A stretch of 64,000 nucleotides of DNA from Helicobacter pylori (GTDB lineage Bacteria > Campylobacterota > Campylobacteria > Campylobacterales > Helicobacteraceae): assembly GCF_030323545.1 (NCBI RefSeq), contig NZ_CP122954.1:558001-622000 (forward strand), written 5' to 3'. Each line of letters opens with the position of its first letter. The first letter of the stretch is position 1. The notes below the pieces were generated by a model. That model searched no databases and had not been told where the DNA came from. It saw only the letters and a program-made list of their open reading frames with translations. Below, piece after piece: positions 37,573-46,105 of the stretch. A program made the position numbers and the translations under genes.

Positions 37573-37660
37573 TGGCCGGGAGAGAGGGATTCGAACCCCC
37601 GGAGGTATGACCCTCAACGGTTTTCAAGACCGCCGCTTTCAACCACTCAGCCATCTCCCG
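37573..37660 (-). tRNA. tRNA-Ser(UGA)
   Basis: Minus strand folds with seven-pair acceptor arms (CGGGAGA/TCTCCCG), a long variable arm typical of serine, TTCGAATC in the T arm and anticodon TGA in the loop CTTGAAA. The CCA end is encoded. It is the last of a four-tRNA cluster. Confidence 0.95.
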
Positions 37661-37707
37661 CTATTTTCATAAAAGTCCCTTACAAAAGTCCCTAAATGAC
37701 TACAATA

Positions 37708-37782
37708 TGGAGGCGACACCCGGATTCGAACCGGGGAATCAAGGTTTTGCAGACCCATGCCTTACCACTTGGCTATGTCGCC
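37708..37782 (-). tRNA. tRNA-Cys(GCA)
   Basis: Minus strand: acceptor GGCGACA/TGTCGCC, T loop GGTTCGAATCC, anticodon GCA in CTGCAAA, encoded CCA. 75 bases with CCA, no long variable arm. Confidence 0.95.
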
Positions 37783-37855
37783 TTAAATTTAACAATAGCA
37801 CATCTATTGAGATAACAAAATCAAACCATGTTTAATTTGGTTTAATTTGCAACGA

Positions 37856-37942
37856 TGGTGCCCAAAGCCGGACTTGAACCGGCACGGTATTGCTACCGAG
37901 GGATTTTAAGTCCCTTGTGTCTACCACTTCCACCACCTGGGC
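37856..37942 (-). tRNA. tRNA-Leu(UAA)
   Basis: Minus strand: acceptor GCCCAGG/CTTTGGGC region, long variable arm, T loop GGTTCAAGTCC, anticodon TAA in CTTAAAA, encoded CCA. 87 bases. Confidence 0.95.
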
Positions 37943-37984
37943 AAACTAAATAGAAAACCATGCTCTAGAAGTTAAATCAAAATA

Positions 37985-38059
37985 TGGAGCGGGAAACGGG
38001 GATCGAACCCGCGGCCCCGACCTTGGCAAGGTCGTGCTCTACCACTGAGCTATTCCCGC
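37985..38059 (-). tRNA. tRNA-Gly(GCC)
   Basis: Minus strand: acceptor GCGGGAA/TTCCCGC, T loop GGTTCGATCCC, anticodon GCC in TTGCCAA, encoded CCA. It is the promoter-proximal tRNA of the cluster Gly-Leu-Cys-Ser. Confidence 0.95.
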
Positions 38060-38084
38060 ACTCTTTATTCAAAAGACGATTGTT

Positions 38085-38090
38085 ATTGTA
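38085..38090 (-). promoter_or_regulatory. Promoter (-10) of the tRNA cluster
   Basis: Minus-strand TACAAT in a TAGATACAATAAC context, about 26 bases before the tRNA-Gly 5' end. It could drive all four tRNAs and possibly reach the antiporter gene. Confidence 0.5.
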
Positions 38091-38266
38091 TCTAAACTCA
38101 ATAATAAAAGTCAAGGGCTTATGAAAAATTTCAAAACTGATTTTAAAACCAATCAAAACAGCCAAAACCCCTTTTATTTAAAAAATGAACAATAATGTTT
38201 TGAGTTTCCATTCAAACAAAACCCGTTTAAGAATTTCTAAATATGGGTAAAAAATATACAATACCT

Positions 38267-38272
38267 TATAAT
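38267..38272 (+). promoter_or_regulatory. Promoter (-10) of ridA-dadA-dagA-alr, in a 314-base gap
   Basis: TATAAT in an ATACCTTATAATAAG context leaves a leader of about 95 bases before ridA. A second, weaker TGCATAAT box is near 38325, closer to the gene. The remainder of the 38060-38373 gap holds the tRNA promoter and AT-rich sequence with only tiny ORFs. Confidence 0.4.
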
Positions 38273-38373
38273 AAGATGAAAATTCATGGCGTTTTGCGCT
38301 CATTTTTTATTTCTTTATTAATTTGATTGCATAATAATAGCTGACATAACACATCATCATAGGAGTTTCAATC

Positions 38374-38751
38374 ATGAAAGAAGTTATCCATTCAACGCTA
38401 GCCCCAAAAGCGATAGGCCCTTATTCTCAAGCTATCGCTACTAACGATCTTGTTTTTGTCTCTGGGCAATTAGGCATTGATGCAACTACCGGCGAATTTA
38501 AAGGTGCGGACATTCATTCTCAAACCACGCAATCCATGGAAAATATCAAAGCGATTTTAAAAGAAGCAGGGTTAGGGATGGATAGCGTGGTTAAAACGAC
38601 TATTTTATTGAAAAGTTTAGACGATTTTGCGGTGGTGAATGGAATCTATGGGAGTTATTTTACAGAGCCTTATCCGGCTAGAGCGACCTTTCAAGTGGTC
38701 AAACTGCCTAAAGACGCTTTAGTAGAAATTGAAGCGATAGCCATTAAGTAA
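38374..38751 (+). CDS. ridA: RidA-family enamine/imine deaminase
   Basis: Hydrolyses reactive imine/enamine intermediates such as 2-aminoacrylate to keto acids. The 125-residue protein has the N-terminal [19 protein letters not shown], the VSGQLGID motif and the substrate Arg in the [12 protein letters not shown] segment. It ends VEIEAIAIK, as in the family. The ATG has AGGAG about nine bases upstream. First gene of an operon with dadA, dagA and alr; here it would deal with the imino acid made by DadA. Matches HP0944. Confidence 0.93.
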   Translation: MKEVIHSTLAPKAIGPYSQAIATNDLVFVSGQLGIDATTGEFKGADIHSQTTQSMENIKAILKEAGLGMDSVVKTTILLKSLDDFAVVNGIYGSYFTEPYPARATFQVVKLPKDALVEIEAIAIK

Positions 38752-38772
38752 TCTATTAAAGGGATTATTAGC

Positions 38773-40005
38773 ATGAAAAAAGAAGTCGTGGTAATAGGTG
38801 GTGGGATTGTAGGGCTTTCTTGTGCGTATTCTATGCATAAATTCGGGCATAAGGTTTGCGTGATTGAAAAAAGCGATGGCGCAAACGGCACTTCTTTTGG
38901 GAATGCTGGGCTTATTTCTGCGTTTAAAAAAGCCCCACTCTCATGCCCTGGTGTGGTGTTAGACACCCTAAAACTCATGCTCAAAAACCAAGCCCCTTTA
39001 AAATTCCATTTTGGGCTTAATTTAAAGCTCTATCAATGGATTTTAAAATTCATGAAAAGCGCGAACGCCAAATCCACGCACCGCACCATGGCGTTGTTTG
39101 AACGCTACGGGTGGCTGAGTATTGATATATACCATCAAATGCTAAAAGACGGCATGGATTTTTGGTATAAGGAAGACGGGCTTTTAATGATCTACACTTT
39201 AGAAGAAAATTTTGAAAAAAAGATTAGAACTTGCGATAACAGTGGCGCTTATAAGATTTTGAATGTGAAAGAAACCAAAGAATACATGCCTATTGTTAAT
39301 GACAATATCTGCGGGAGCGTGCTTTTAACCGAAAACGCACATGTGGATCCGGGCGAAGTGATGTGCTCTTTGCAAGAATATTTACAAAATGCGGGCGTGG
39401 AATTTCTTTATAATGAAGAAGTGATCGATTTTGAGTTTAAAAATAACCTCATTAATGGCGTTATCACGCATAAGGAAAAAATCCAAGCAGAAAAAATCAT
39501 TCTAGCCACCGGGGCTAACCCCGCTCTCATTAAAAAAACCAAGAACGATTTTTTAATGATGGGGGCTAAAGGTTATAGCATCACCTTTAAAATGCCTGAA
39601 GAATTAAAGCCCAAAACCTCTTCTTTATTTGCGGATATTTTCATGGCAATGACCCCACGAAGAGACACCGTTAGGATCACTTCTAAATTAGAATTAAACA
39701 CCAATAACGCCCTCATTGATAAAGAGCAAATCGCTAACATGAAAAAGAATTTAGCCGCTTTCACGCAGCCTTTTGAAATGAAAGACGCCATAGAGTGGTG
39801 CGGTTTTAGACCCTTAACCCCTAATGATATTCCTTATTTAGGGTTTGACAAACGCTATAAAAACTTAATCCATGCGACAGGATTGGGGTGGCTTGGTATC
39901 ACTTTTGGCCCAGCCATTGGTAAAATCATCGCCGATTTAAGCCAAGACGGAGCGAATGAAAAAAATGCCGATATTATGCTTTTTTCTGCATTTTTTAGGG
40001 ATTAA
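38773..40005 (+). CDS. dadA: D-amino acid dehydrogenase (small subunit type)
   Basis: FAD enzyme of the DadA family that oxidises D-alanine to pyruvate and ammonia and feeds electrons to the respiratory chain. The N-terminal dinucleotide motif (VVVIGGGIVGLSCAY) is followed by the family's FGNAGLIS stretch. The C-terminal FAD site GFRPLTPNDIPYLGF ... HATGLGWLGITFGPAIG is present. 410 residues, normal. Begins 21 bases after ridA and ends 39 bases before dagA. With alr and dagA it forms an alanine-use unit. Confidence 0.92.
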   Translation: MKKEVVVIGGGIVGLSCAYSMHKFGHKVCVIEKSDGANGTSFGNAGLISAFKKAPLSCPGVVLDTLKLMLKNQAPLKFHFGLNLKLYQWILKFMKSANAKSTHRTMALFERYGWLSIDIYHQMLKDGMDFWYKEDGLLMIYTLEENFEKKIRTCDNSGAYKILNVKETKEYMPIVNDNICGSVLLTENAHVDPGEVMCSLQEYLQNAGVEFLYNEEVIDFEFKNNLINGVITHKEKIQAEKIILATGANPALIKKTKNDFLMMGAKGYSITFKMPEELKPKTSSLFADIFMAMTPRRDTVRITSKLELNTNNALIDKEQIANMKKNLAAFTQPFEMKDAIEWCGFRPLTPNDIPYLGFDKRYKNLIHATGLGWLGITFGPAIGKIIADLSQDGANEKNADIMLFSAFFRD

Positions 40006-40044
40006 GGGATTTCTTTTTAAACCCTAGTTTATTAAGGAGTTTTT

Positions 40045-41397
40045 ATGGAAACGATTGATTCGGTGGTGCGTTTGTTATCTAATTTTGTGTGGGGGATTCC
40101 CATGCAAATTTTATTAGTAGGCACCGGCTTGTTTTTAACCTTCTATCTTAGGGGTTTGCAATTCAGTAAGATTTTTTATGCGATCAAAATCCTTTTTGAC
40201 AAAGAGTCCCAATCCAAGGGCGACATTTCGCAATTTTCCGCCCTCATGCTCTCTTTAGGAGCGACTGTAGGCATTGGGAGTATCGTAGGCGTAGCGACCG
40301 CTATCAGCATTGCAGGGCCAGGGGCGGTGTTTTGGATGTGGGTTACCGGGCTTGTTGGCATGGCGACTAAATATTCTGAGGGGATTTTAGCGGTGAAATA
40401 CAGGGAAAAAGGGGCGTTTGGATACAATGGAGGGCCCATGTATTACATCAAAAACGGCCTTAACATGCCCAAACTCGCCATGGCGTTTGCGATTTTTACG
40501 ATTATTGCAAGCATTGGCACCGGTAACATGACGCAATCTAATGCGGTTTCTTCCATTTTAAGCGAACAAGCGAACTTGCCCAGTTGGGTTTCAGGCTTAT
40601 TGCTCACGATTTTAACCGCTTTCATTGTCATAGGGGGGATTAAATCCATTGGTAAATTCACTTCTTACTTAGCTCCTGTGATGGTGCTTTTGTATTTGAT
40701 CGCTATTATTTATATTATTGTTAGCCATTTTGATTTAGCTATTCAAGCGATCAAACTCATTTTTGAAGAAGCCTTTAACCCTAAACCTGTTGTGGGCGGA
40801 GCGAGCGGCACGTTGGTAGCGACGATGATAAAAACGGGCGTGGCTAGGGGGTTGTATTCTAATGAAGCGGGGTTGGGGAGCTCAGCCATTATTGCCGCAA
40901 GCGCTCAAACGCGCCACCCGGTGCGTCAAGCCTTAGTGTCCATGCTCCAAACTTTTATTGTAACCTTAATAGTGTGTTCGGCAACAGCGAGCGTGATTTT
41001 AATGGCGCCAGAATACAACACCTTGCTCCCTAATGGGGAAAAATTAAGCGCTAATTTGCTCACTTTAAAAAGCACGGAGTATTTTCTAGGCTCATTAGGG
41101 GCAGTGGTGATTTTTTTGACCATGATCTTTTTTGCCTACTCTACGATTATTGGTTGGGCTTATTATGGGGAAAAATGCACTGAATACGCCTTTGGTGAAA
41201 AAAAAGTGAAATATTACCGCTTGATCTTTTTAGCGAGCGTGATGGTGGGGGCTATGGCTAAAATTGATTTTGTGTGGAATTTAGCGGATCTTTCTAACGG
41301 GCTTATGGCTATCCCTAATTTAATCGCTTTGATTTTATTGCATAAAGTGGTTTATTCTGAAACTCGTTGGTATTTTAGCAAGCATTCTAACAAGTAA
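40045..41397 (+). CDS. dagA: Sodium:alanine/glycine symporter (AGCS family)
   Basis: Imports D- or L-alanine (or glycine) with Na+. The 450 residues form about 10-11 helices. Family signatures are GATVGIGSIVGVATAISIAGPGA (seen as LGATVGIGSIVGVATA), FWMWVTGLVGMATKYSE, the AFGYNGGPMYYI motif, and ARGLYSNEAGLGSSAIIAA in the second half. It follows dadA and is six bases before alr. Matches HP0942. Confidence 0.93.
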   Translation: METIDSVVRLLSNFVWGIPMQILLVGTGLFLTFYLRGLQFSKIFYAIKILFDKESQSKGDISQFSALMLSLGATVGIGSIVGVATAISIAGPGAVFWMWVTGLVGMATKYSEGILAVKYREKGAFGYNGGPMYYIKNGLNMPKLAMAFAIFTIIASIGTGNMTQSNAVSSILSEQANLPSWVSGLLLTILTAFIVIGGIKSIGKFTSYLAPVMVLLYLIAIIYIIVSHFDLAIQAIKLIFEEAFNPKPVVGGASGTLVATMIKTGVARGLYSNEAGLGSSAIIAASAQTRHPVRQALVSMLQTFIVTLIVCSATASVILMAPEYNTLLPNGEKLSANLLTLKSTEYFLGSLGAVVIFLTMIFFAYSTIIGWAYYGEKCTEYAFGEKKVKYYRLIFLASVMVGAMAKIDFVWNLADLSNGLMAIPNLIALILLHKVVYSETRWYFSKHSNK

Positions 41398-41403
41398 AAT
41401 GAC

Positions 41404-42537
41404 ATGTTAAAAAGGGCGAGTTTTGTAGAAGTGAATACCGCTTCTTTAAGGCATAATTTTAGTGCAGTCAAAAGCATTGTCCCTAAAGACGCTTGTGTCA
41501 TGGCGGTTGTTAAGGCGAACGCTTATGGGGTGGGTGCGATTAAAGCGAGCGAAATTTTCTTACAAGAAGGGGCTAATTATTTAGGGGTAGCGGCCTTAGA
41601 TGAAGCTTTAGAGTTGCGCTCTCATTTTTCTAAAACCCCCATTTTGATTTTAGGCTATAGCCCTAATTCTAACGCTTCCATGTTGATTGATAACGATTTG
41701 AGCGCTATGGTTTTTAGCCTTGAACAAGCGGAAGTTTTTTCTCAAATGGCTTTAAAATCTCAAAAACGCTTAAAAGTGCATCTCAAAATTGATACCGGCA
41801 TGCACCGCTTGGGTTTAGAGCCTAATTTTAAAAGCATAGAAATCATTAAAAAAATCCGCGCTTTAAAAGGCTTGGAAGTGGAAGGGATATTCACGCATTT
41901 AAGCAACGCTGACGCTAAGATTAAAACCCATGCTAAAAACCAAATGAAAGCCTTTAACGCTTTTTTAGAGCAGCTTTTAGAACAAAAAATAGAGTTTCAA
42001 TACCGCCATGCCTACAATTCCGCCGGCATCCTTTCTTTGTGTAACGGGAATGAAAATCGTTTGTTAAATCTCTATCGCCCAGGCATCATGCTCTATGGTT
42101 TTTACCCCTCTAATGAAGTTAAGCAATCATGTCCAACCATCTTGAAAAATGTTGTCAGTTTAAAAGCGCAAATCGTTCAAATCAGAAGCGTTAAAAAAGG
42201 CGAATTTATTGGCTATGGCGAGCATTTTTATACCAATGAAGAGACTTTAGTGGGTGTTTTAGCTCTAGGGTATGCGGACGGGTTAGCGCGCGCTTTAGGT
42301 AATCGCATTCAAGTAGCGATCAACAACCAATTAGCCCCTCTTATTGGCAAGGTGTGCATGGATCAGTGCTTCGTCAAACTCAATGATATTCAAGCCAAAG
42401 AGGGCGATGAGGTCATCTTGTTTGGGGATAAAAGCGCTAAAGCTAATGACGCAAGCGAGATTGCTGTGCTTTTAAACACCATTCCTTATGAAACCATCAG
42501 CACTTTATCCAAACGCTTGGAGCGTGTCTATATTTAA
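41404..42537 (+). CDS. alr: Alanine racemase
   Basis: PLP enzyme interconverting L- and D-alanine, providing D-Ala for peptidoglycan and, with DadA, routing alanine to pyruvate. The PLP lysine lies in [14 protein letters not shown]. The substrate Tyr region [12 protein letters not shown] and the C-terminal [12 protein letters not shown] are in place. 377 residues. Last gene of the ridA-dadA-dagA-alr run. Confidence 0.95.
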   Translation: MLKRASFVEVNTASLRHNFSAVKSIVPKDACVMAVVKANAYGVGAIKASEIFLQEGANYLGVAALDEALELRSHFSKTPILILGYSPNSNASMLIDNDLSAMVFSLEQAEVFSQMALKSQKRLKVHLKIDTGMHRLGLEPNFKSIEIIKKIRALKGLEVEGIFTHLSNADAKIKTHAKNQMKAFNAFLEQLLEQKIEFQYRHAYNSAGILSLCNGNENRLLNLYRPGIMLYGFYPSNEVKQSCPTILKNVVSLKAQIVQIRSVKKGEFIGYGEHFYTNEETLVGVLALGYADGLARALGNRIQVAINNQLAPLIGKVCMDQCFVKLNDIQAKEGDEVILFGDKSAKANDASEIAVLLNTIPYETISTLSKRLERVYI

Positions 42538-42568
42538 AATCAAACCATGCAAAATTTTTATTTTGTGT

Positions 42569-42574
42569 TAGAAT
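42569..42574 (+). promoter_or_regulatory. Promoter (-10) of the amino acid ABC transporter genes
   Basis: TAGAAT preceded by TGT (TTTTGTGTTAGAATGC), 31 bases before the binding-protein start. Confidence 0.5.
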
Positions 42575-42604
42575 GCTTGAAAAAATTTAGGATTAAAATA
42601 TAAA

Positions 42605-43375
42605 ATGAAAAAAGTTTTATTTTTATTAGTAATAAGCTTTTTGGGGGGTTTTTTGAACGCTTCTGGCTTGTATGAAAAGCTGGTTAATAAAGAAACGATC
42701 AGCGTTGGCACAGAAGGCATTTACCCCCCTTTCACTTACCACAATAAAGAAGGCAAGCTCACCGGCTATGATGTGGAAGTGGCTAGGGAGTTGGCTAAAG
42801 AGCTTGGCGTGAAAATCAAATTCCACGAAACTTCATGGGATATTATGCTTACAGGCTTGAAATCGGGGCGTTTTGATATGGTCGCTAACCAGGTGAGTTT
42901 GACGACTAAAAAACGCCAAGCGGCTTTTGATAAAAGCTTGCCTTATAGCTATTCAGGCACAATCATGCTGGTTAGAAAAGATGAAAACCGCATTAAAGAC
43001 ATTAAAGATATTAAGGGCTTAAAGGCGGCTAACACTTTAAGCTCCACTTATGGGGAAATCGCTTTCAAATACGACGCTCAAATCGTTTCGGTGGATTCTA
43101 TGGTGCAAGCTTTGTTGCTGGTGGCGCAAAAACGAGCCGATTTGACCTTAAATAGTTCTTTAGCGATCTTAAACTACCTTAACACCCACAAAGATAACCC
43201 CTTTAAAATCGCATGGGAGTCCAAAGAAAAAGATGGGGGCGCTTCCTTTGTCATTAACAAGCACCAAGAAAAAGCCTTAGAGCTTATCAACCAGGCGATG
43301 CAAAGATTGATAGATAAAGGGGTTTTAAAACGCTTAGGCGAACAATTTTTTGGAAAAGATGTCAGCAAGCCCTAA
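42605..43375 (+). CDS. Amino acid ABC transporter, periplasmic binding protein
   Basis: 256-residue solute-binding protein of the polar amino acid (family 3) type. The signal peptide (VLFLLVISFLGGFLNASG) is followed by the family motif VGTEGIYPPFTYHNKEGKL, then GYDVEVARELAKELG. The GRFDMVANQVSLTTKKR region and the hinge GLKAANTLSSTYGEIA follow. The substrate is probably an acidic or neutral amino acid or cystine; this cannot be fixed by sequence alone. It overlaps the permease gene. No ATPase gene follows, so the ATP-binding subunit must be elsewhere. Matches HP0940. Confidence 0.9.
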   Translation: MKKVLFLLVISFLGGFLNASGLYEKLVNKETISVGTEGIYPPFTYHNKEGKLTGYDVEVARELAKELGVKIKFHETSWDIMLTGLKSGRFDMVANQVSLTTKKRQAAFDKSLPYSYSGTIMLVRKDENRIKDIKDIKGLKAANTLSSTYGEIAFKYDAQIVSVDSMVQALLLVAQKRADLTLNSSLAILNYLNTHKDNPFKIAWESKEKDGGASFVINKHQEKALELINQAMQRLIDKGVLKRLGEQFFGKDVSKP

Positions 43376-44072
43376 TCTGTCTTTGTTTTTTGAATCTTTA
43401 GATTTGAGCAAGGAGCGTTTGGAATTATTATTAGAGGCTTTCTACCCCATGCTAAAAGCCGCTTTTTGCATTTCTTTGCCTTTAGCGATCATTTCTTTTA
43501 TTTTGGGCTTATTCATTGCGGTTTTTGTGGCACTCATTAAAATCGCGCCCCCTAAACATTTCATTCATAAGGCTTTATTAGCGGGCGTGAATTTCTATGT
43601 CTCGCTCATTAGAGGCACGCCTTTATTGGTCCAAATTGTGGTGGTGTTTTATGGTTTGCCCGCCCTTGGGGTTTATATGGATCCAATCCCAGCAGGCATT
43701 ATTGCGTTTTCTTTTAATGTGGGGGCATACGCTTCAGAGACTTTGAGGGCGAGCTTTCTTTCTGTCCCTAAAGATCAATGGGATTCAAGCTTGAGTTTGG
43801 GTTTGAATTACTTGCAAACCTTTTGGCACATCATTTTTTTTCAAGCGCTCAAAGTCGCCACGCCAAGCCTGAGTAACACTTTCATCAGCCTTTTTAAAGA
43901 AACTTCTTTAGCTTCTGTGGTAACTATCGCAGAGGTTTTTAGAATCGCGCAGCAAAAAGCGAACGCCAGCTATGACTTTCTGCCTATTTATTTGGAAGCC
44001 GCTTTGATTTACTGGCTTTTTTGCTTGGTTTTAGAAGTGATCCAAAAGCGCGTGGAAAAAATCTTAAATTAA
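43359..44072 (+). CDS. Amino acid ABC transporter permease
   Basis: 237-residue inner-membrane permease of the HisMQ family, with about five helices. The family segment GVNFYVSLIRGTPLLVQIVV precedes the EAA loop, seen as DSSLSLGLNYLQTFWHIIFF. I chose ATG 43359, which overlaps the binding-protein end by 17 bases. A TTG at 43350 would add three residues. It is the last gene of the unit. Matches HP0939. Confidence 0.9.
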   Translation: MSASPNLSLFFESLDLSKERLELLLEAFYPMLKAAFCISLPLAIISFILGLFIAVFVALIKIAPPKHFIHKALLAGVNFYVSLIRGTPLLVQIVVVFYGLPALGVYMDPIPAGIIAFSFNVGAYASETLRASFLSVPKDQWDSSLSLGLNYLQTFWHIIFFQALKVATPSLSNTFISLFKETSLASVVTIAEVFRIAQQKANASYDFLPIYLEAALIYWLFCLVLEVIQKRVEKILN

Positions 44073-44104
44073 GTTGGCTTAATCTAATTTCTTTAATGTT
44101 TGAT

Positions 44105-44110
44105 TATAAT
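44105..44110 (+). promoter_or_regulatory. Promoter (-10) of the DUF262 gene
   Basis: TATAAT in a TTTGATTATAATACAG context, 35 bases before the ATG at 44140, which has AAGGAG upstream. This shows the gene has its own transcription start and is not part of the permease operon. Confidence 0.55.
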
Positions 44111-44139
44111 ACAGCCTAAATAAAAATAAGGAGATTCTC

Positions 44140-45844
44140 ATGGGTGTGTTTTTGGATAAGAGCATTAAAGATGTGGTAGATGAATTGAATGTTCGTTATT
44201 TTTTGCCTGACATTCAGCGTGAATACGTGTGGCTCAAAAAAGCCGATGAAAAAAAGATAGAGCAACTTTTTGACTCCATTCTTAGAGGCTATCCTATTGG
44301 CTCTTTTTTATTTTGGAAATTACAAAAGGAGGATATAGCTAAGAGCGATGAACAAGATAGCGATAAACTCAATTTCCAACTCTATCAATTCATTACAAAT
44401 TACGATGAGCGAAAGCCCCACAATGAAAAAATCCGTATTGAACAAATTAGGCGTGATGATTTGTCTATTGTCCTAGACGGCCAACAGCGTTTAACCTCGC
44501 TTTATATCGGGCTTAAAGGCACTAGAACGCTTAAGAAAAAGAAAGCTAGAAACGATAACCCTAACGCTTATGAAGAGAAGCGTTTGTATTTGAACTTGAA
44601 ATACCAGCCAAACATGGACAACCCAGAAGACAATTACCAGTTTGAATTTCATGCCAAAACGCCTGAAAACGATAAAAATCATTTTTGGTTTAAGGTGGGG
44701 GATATTTTAGAGTTGGGAAGTGGTGTTTGGAATTATGCAAAAGATCATGGCATAGAAGGTAATGCATTTGGATTTACTAGAAACACTAAACAAAGCTTTT
44801 CACGACAAACAACTCATTTCATTTTTTGAAGAAACAGAAAAAAATCTTAATAAAGTTCTAAATATCTTTATCCGTGTCAATAGCGGCGGGGTCAAGTTGA
44901 GCTATTCTGATTTATTGATGTCTATTTTGACAGCAAGCTTTTCAAGCGATATTAGAGAAAAAATGAATGAGCTAGTGGATACTTTAAAAGATAAAGGTTT
45001 TTCAAACATGGGGCAAGACCAGGTGCTAAAAACCTGCTTGCTTCTCATTGGTAAAGACACTACTTTTGAATTAAAAAATTTTAATAAAAAGAATATCGAA
45101 GAGATTGAAGAAAATTGGGAAAAAATCACAGATAGCATCTATGACGCTGCAAAACTATTAGAAACTTTTGGTTATGCAAAATATCTGGGTTCAGCTTATA
45201 TTCTATCCACTTTAGCCTATTTTTATTTTTTAAGACAAAAAATGGATAAAAACGATGAAGAACAAGCCCTAAAATTTGTCCGCAACGCTCAAATCACGAG
45301 TTATTTCACTCCTTCAACGGATACAAAATTAAGTATCATAGCTCATAGCATCAAAGAAGCTCGCGCTTTTGAAGCGTTCAACCACAATTTAGCCAAACAC
45401 CAAACATGCCCTTTAAAAATCACTAATGATGCTATAGAAGACATGATGCGTTCTAGTAGCGATGCTCGAGTTTTTCCTATTTTACAAATCTTATACCCCA
45501 ATCTGAACTATAAAACCACCACTTTTCATATAGACCATATTTACCCAAAGTCCAAGTTTAAAAAGGAAAATGAAAAATTGGATAAAGATTTCTATGAGTA
45601 CGGGAATCATTTATACAACCTCCAGCTTTTAGAAGGCACAGAAAACAGTGCCAAAAAGGATAAAGACCCTGAAGTGTGGCTCAAAGAAGAATATAAAAAT
45701 GAGCAAGCCATAGAAGAGTATAAAAAAAGAAATTATATTGACCCTAAACTAAAATTAGAATGGGAAAATATAAAGGAATTTCGTAAGAAAAGAGAAGAAG
45801 CTATCATTGAAAGATTAAAAGAAGTGTTATTACCCCAGTCTTAA
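44140..45844 (+). pseudogene. GmrSD-like DUF262/DUF1524 protein, frameshifted
   Basis: The N-terminal DUF262 (ParB/Srx-like) part has LPDIQREYVWLKKADEKK, IEQLFDSILRGYPIGSFLFW and the hallmark SIVLDGQQRLTSLYIGL. The C-terminal DUF1524 HNH-like part has FHIDHIYPKSKFKKEN and NHLYNLQLLEGTENSAKK. Together these give about 567 residues, the layout of single-chain modification-dependent (type IV) restriction enzymes that cut modified phage DNA. The two halves are in different frames; the change lies between about 44740 and 44765. The N-terminal piece ends at 44829, and the second could restart at ATG 44762. Defence role is inference; the present allele is likely broken or sequence needs checking. 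Confidence 0.8.
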
Positions 45845-45925
45845 TAGGGGGTGTTTTCGTGGCTGATACAATCAAGTAAGCGTTTTGACAAAACGGGTAA
45901 AACAAAATTTAAATTCTTTTAAGTG

Positions 45926-46021
45926 ATGCTTAATGATAAAAAAGATAAAATGATCCACTTTTTGAACGCTAATAAAATTTCATTTAATGCTTGTTATCTA
46001 AAAAATGCCCTTAAGGTGTAA
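45926..46021 (+). other. Short hydrophilic reading frame in the gap before the ProP gene
   Basis: In the 261-base gap between the DUF262 gene and the MFS gene an ATG opens 31 codons (MLNDKKDKMIHFLNANKISF...). It has a weak start context and no homology that I recognise. It may be a gene remnant. The rest of the gap is AT-rich and shows nothing else. Confidence 0.2.
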
Positions 46022-46105
46022 GGTGGTTATAAATTAATCTTATTAATCTTAGTTTCAAAACGACAAATTTAAAATAGGGCGATAGCCTTAGTGAAAGGAT
46101 AATCA

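Noticed and set aside
37977-38165. A 62-codon minus-strand frame across the tRNA-Gly gene
   Set aside because: It overlaps a structural RNA gene and its sequence is the tRNA read as protein.
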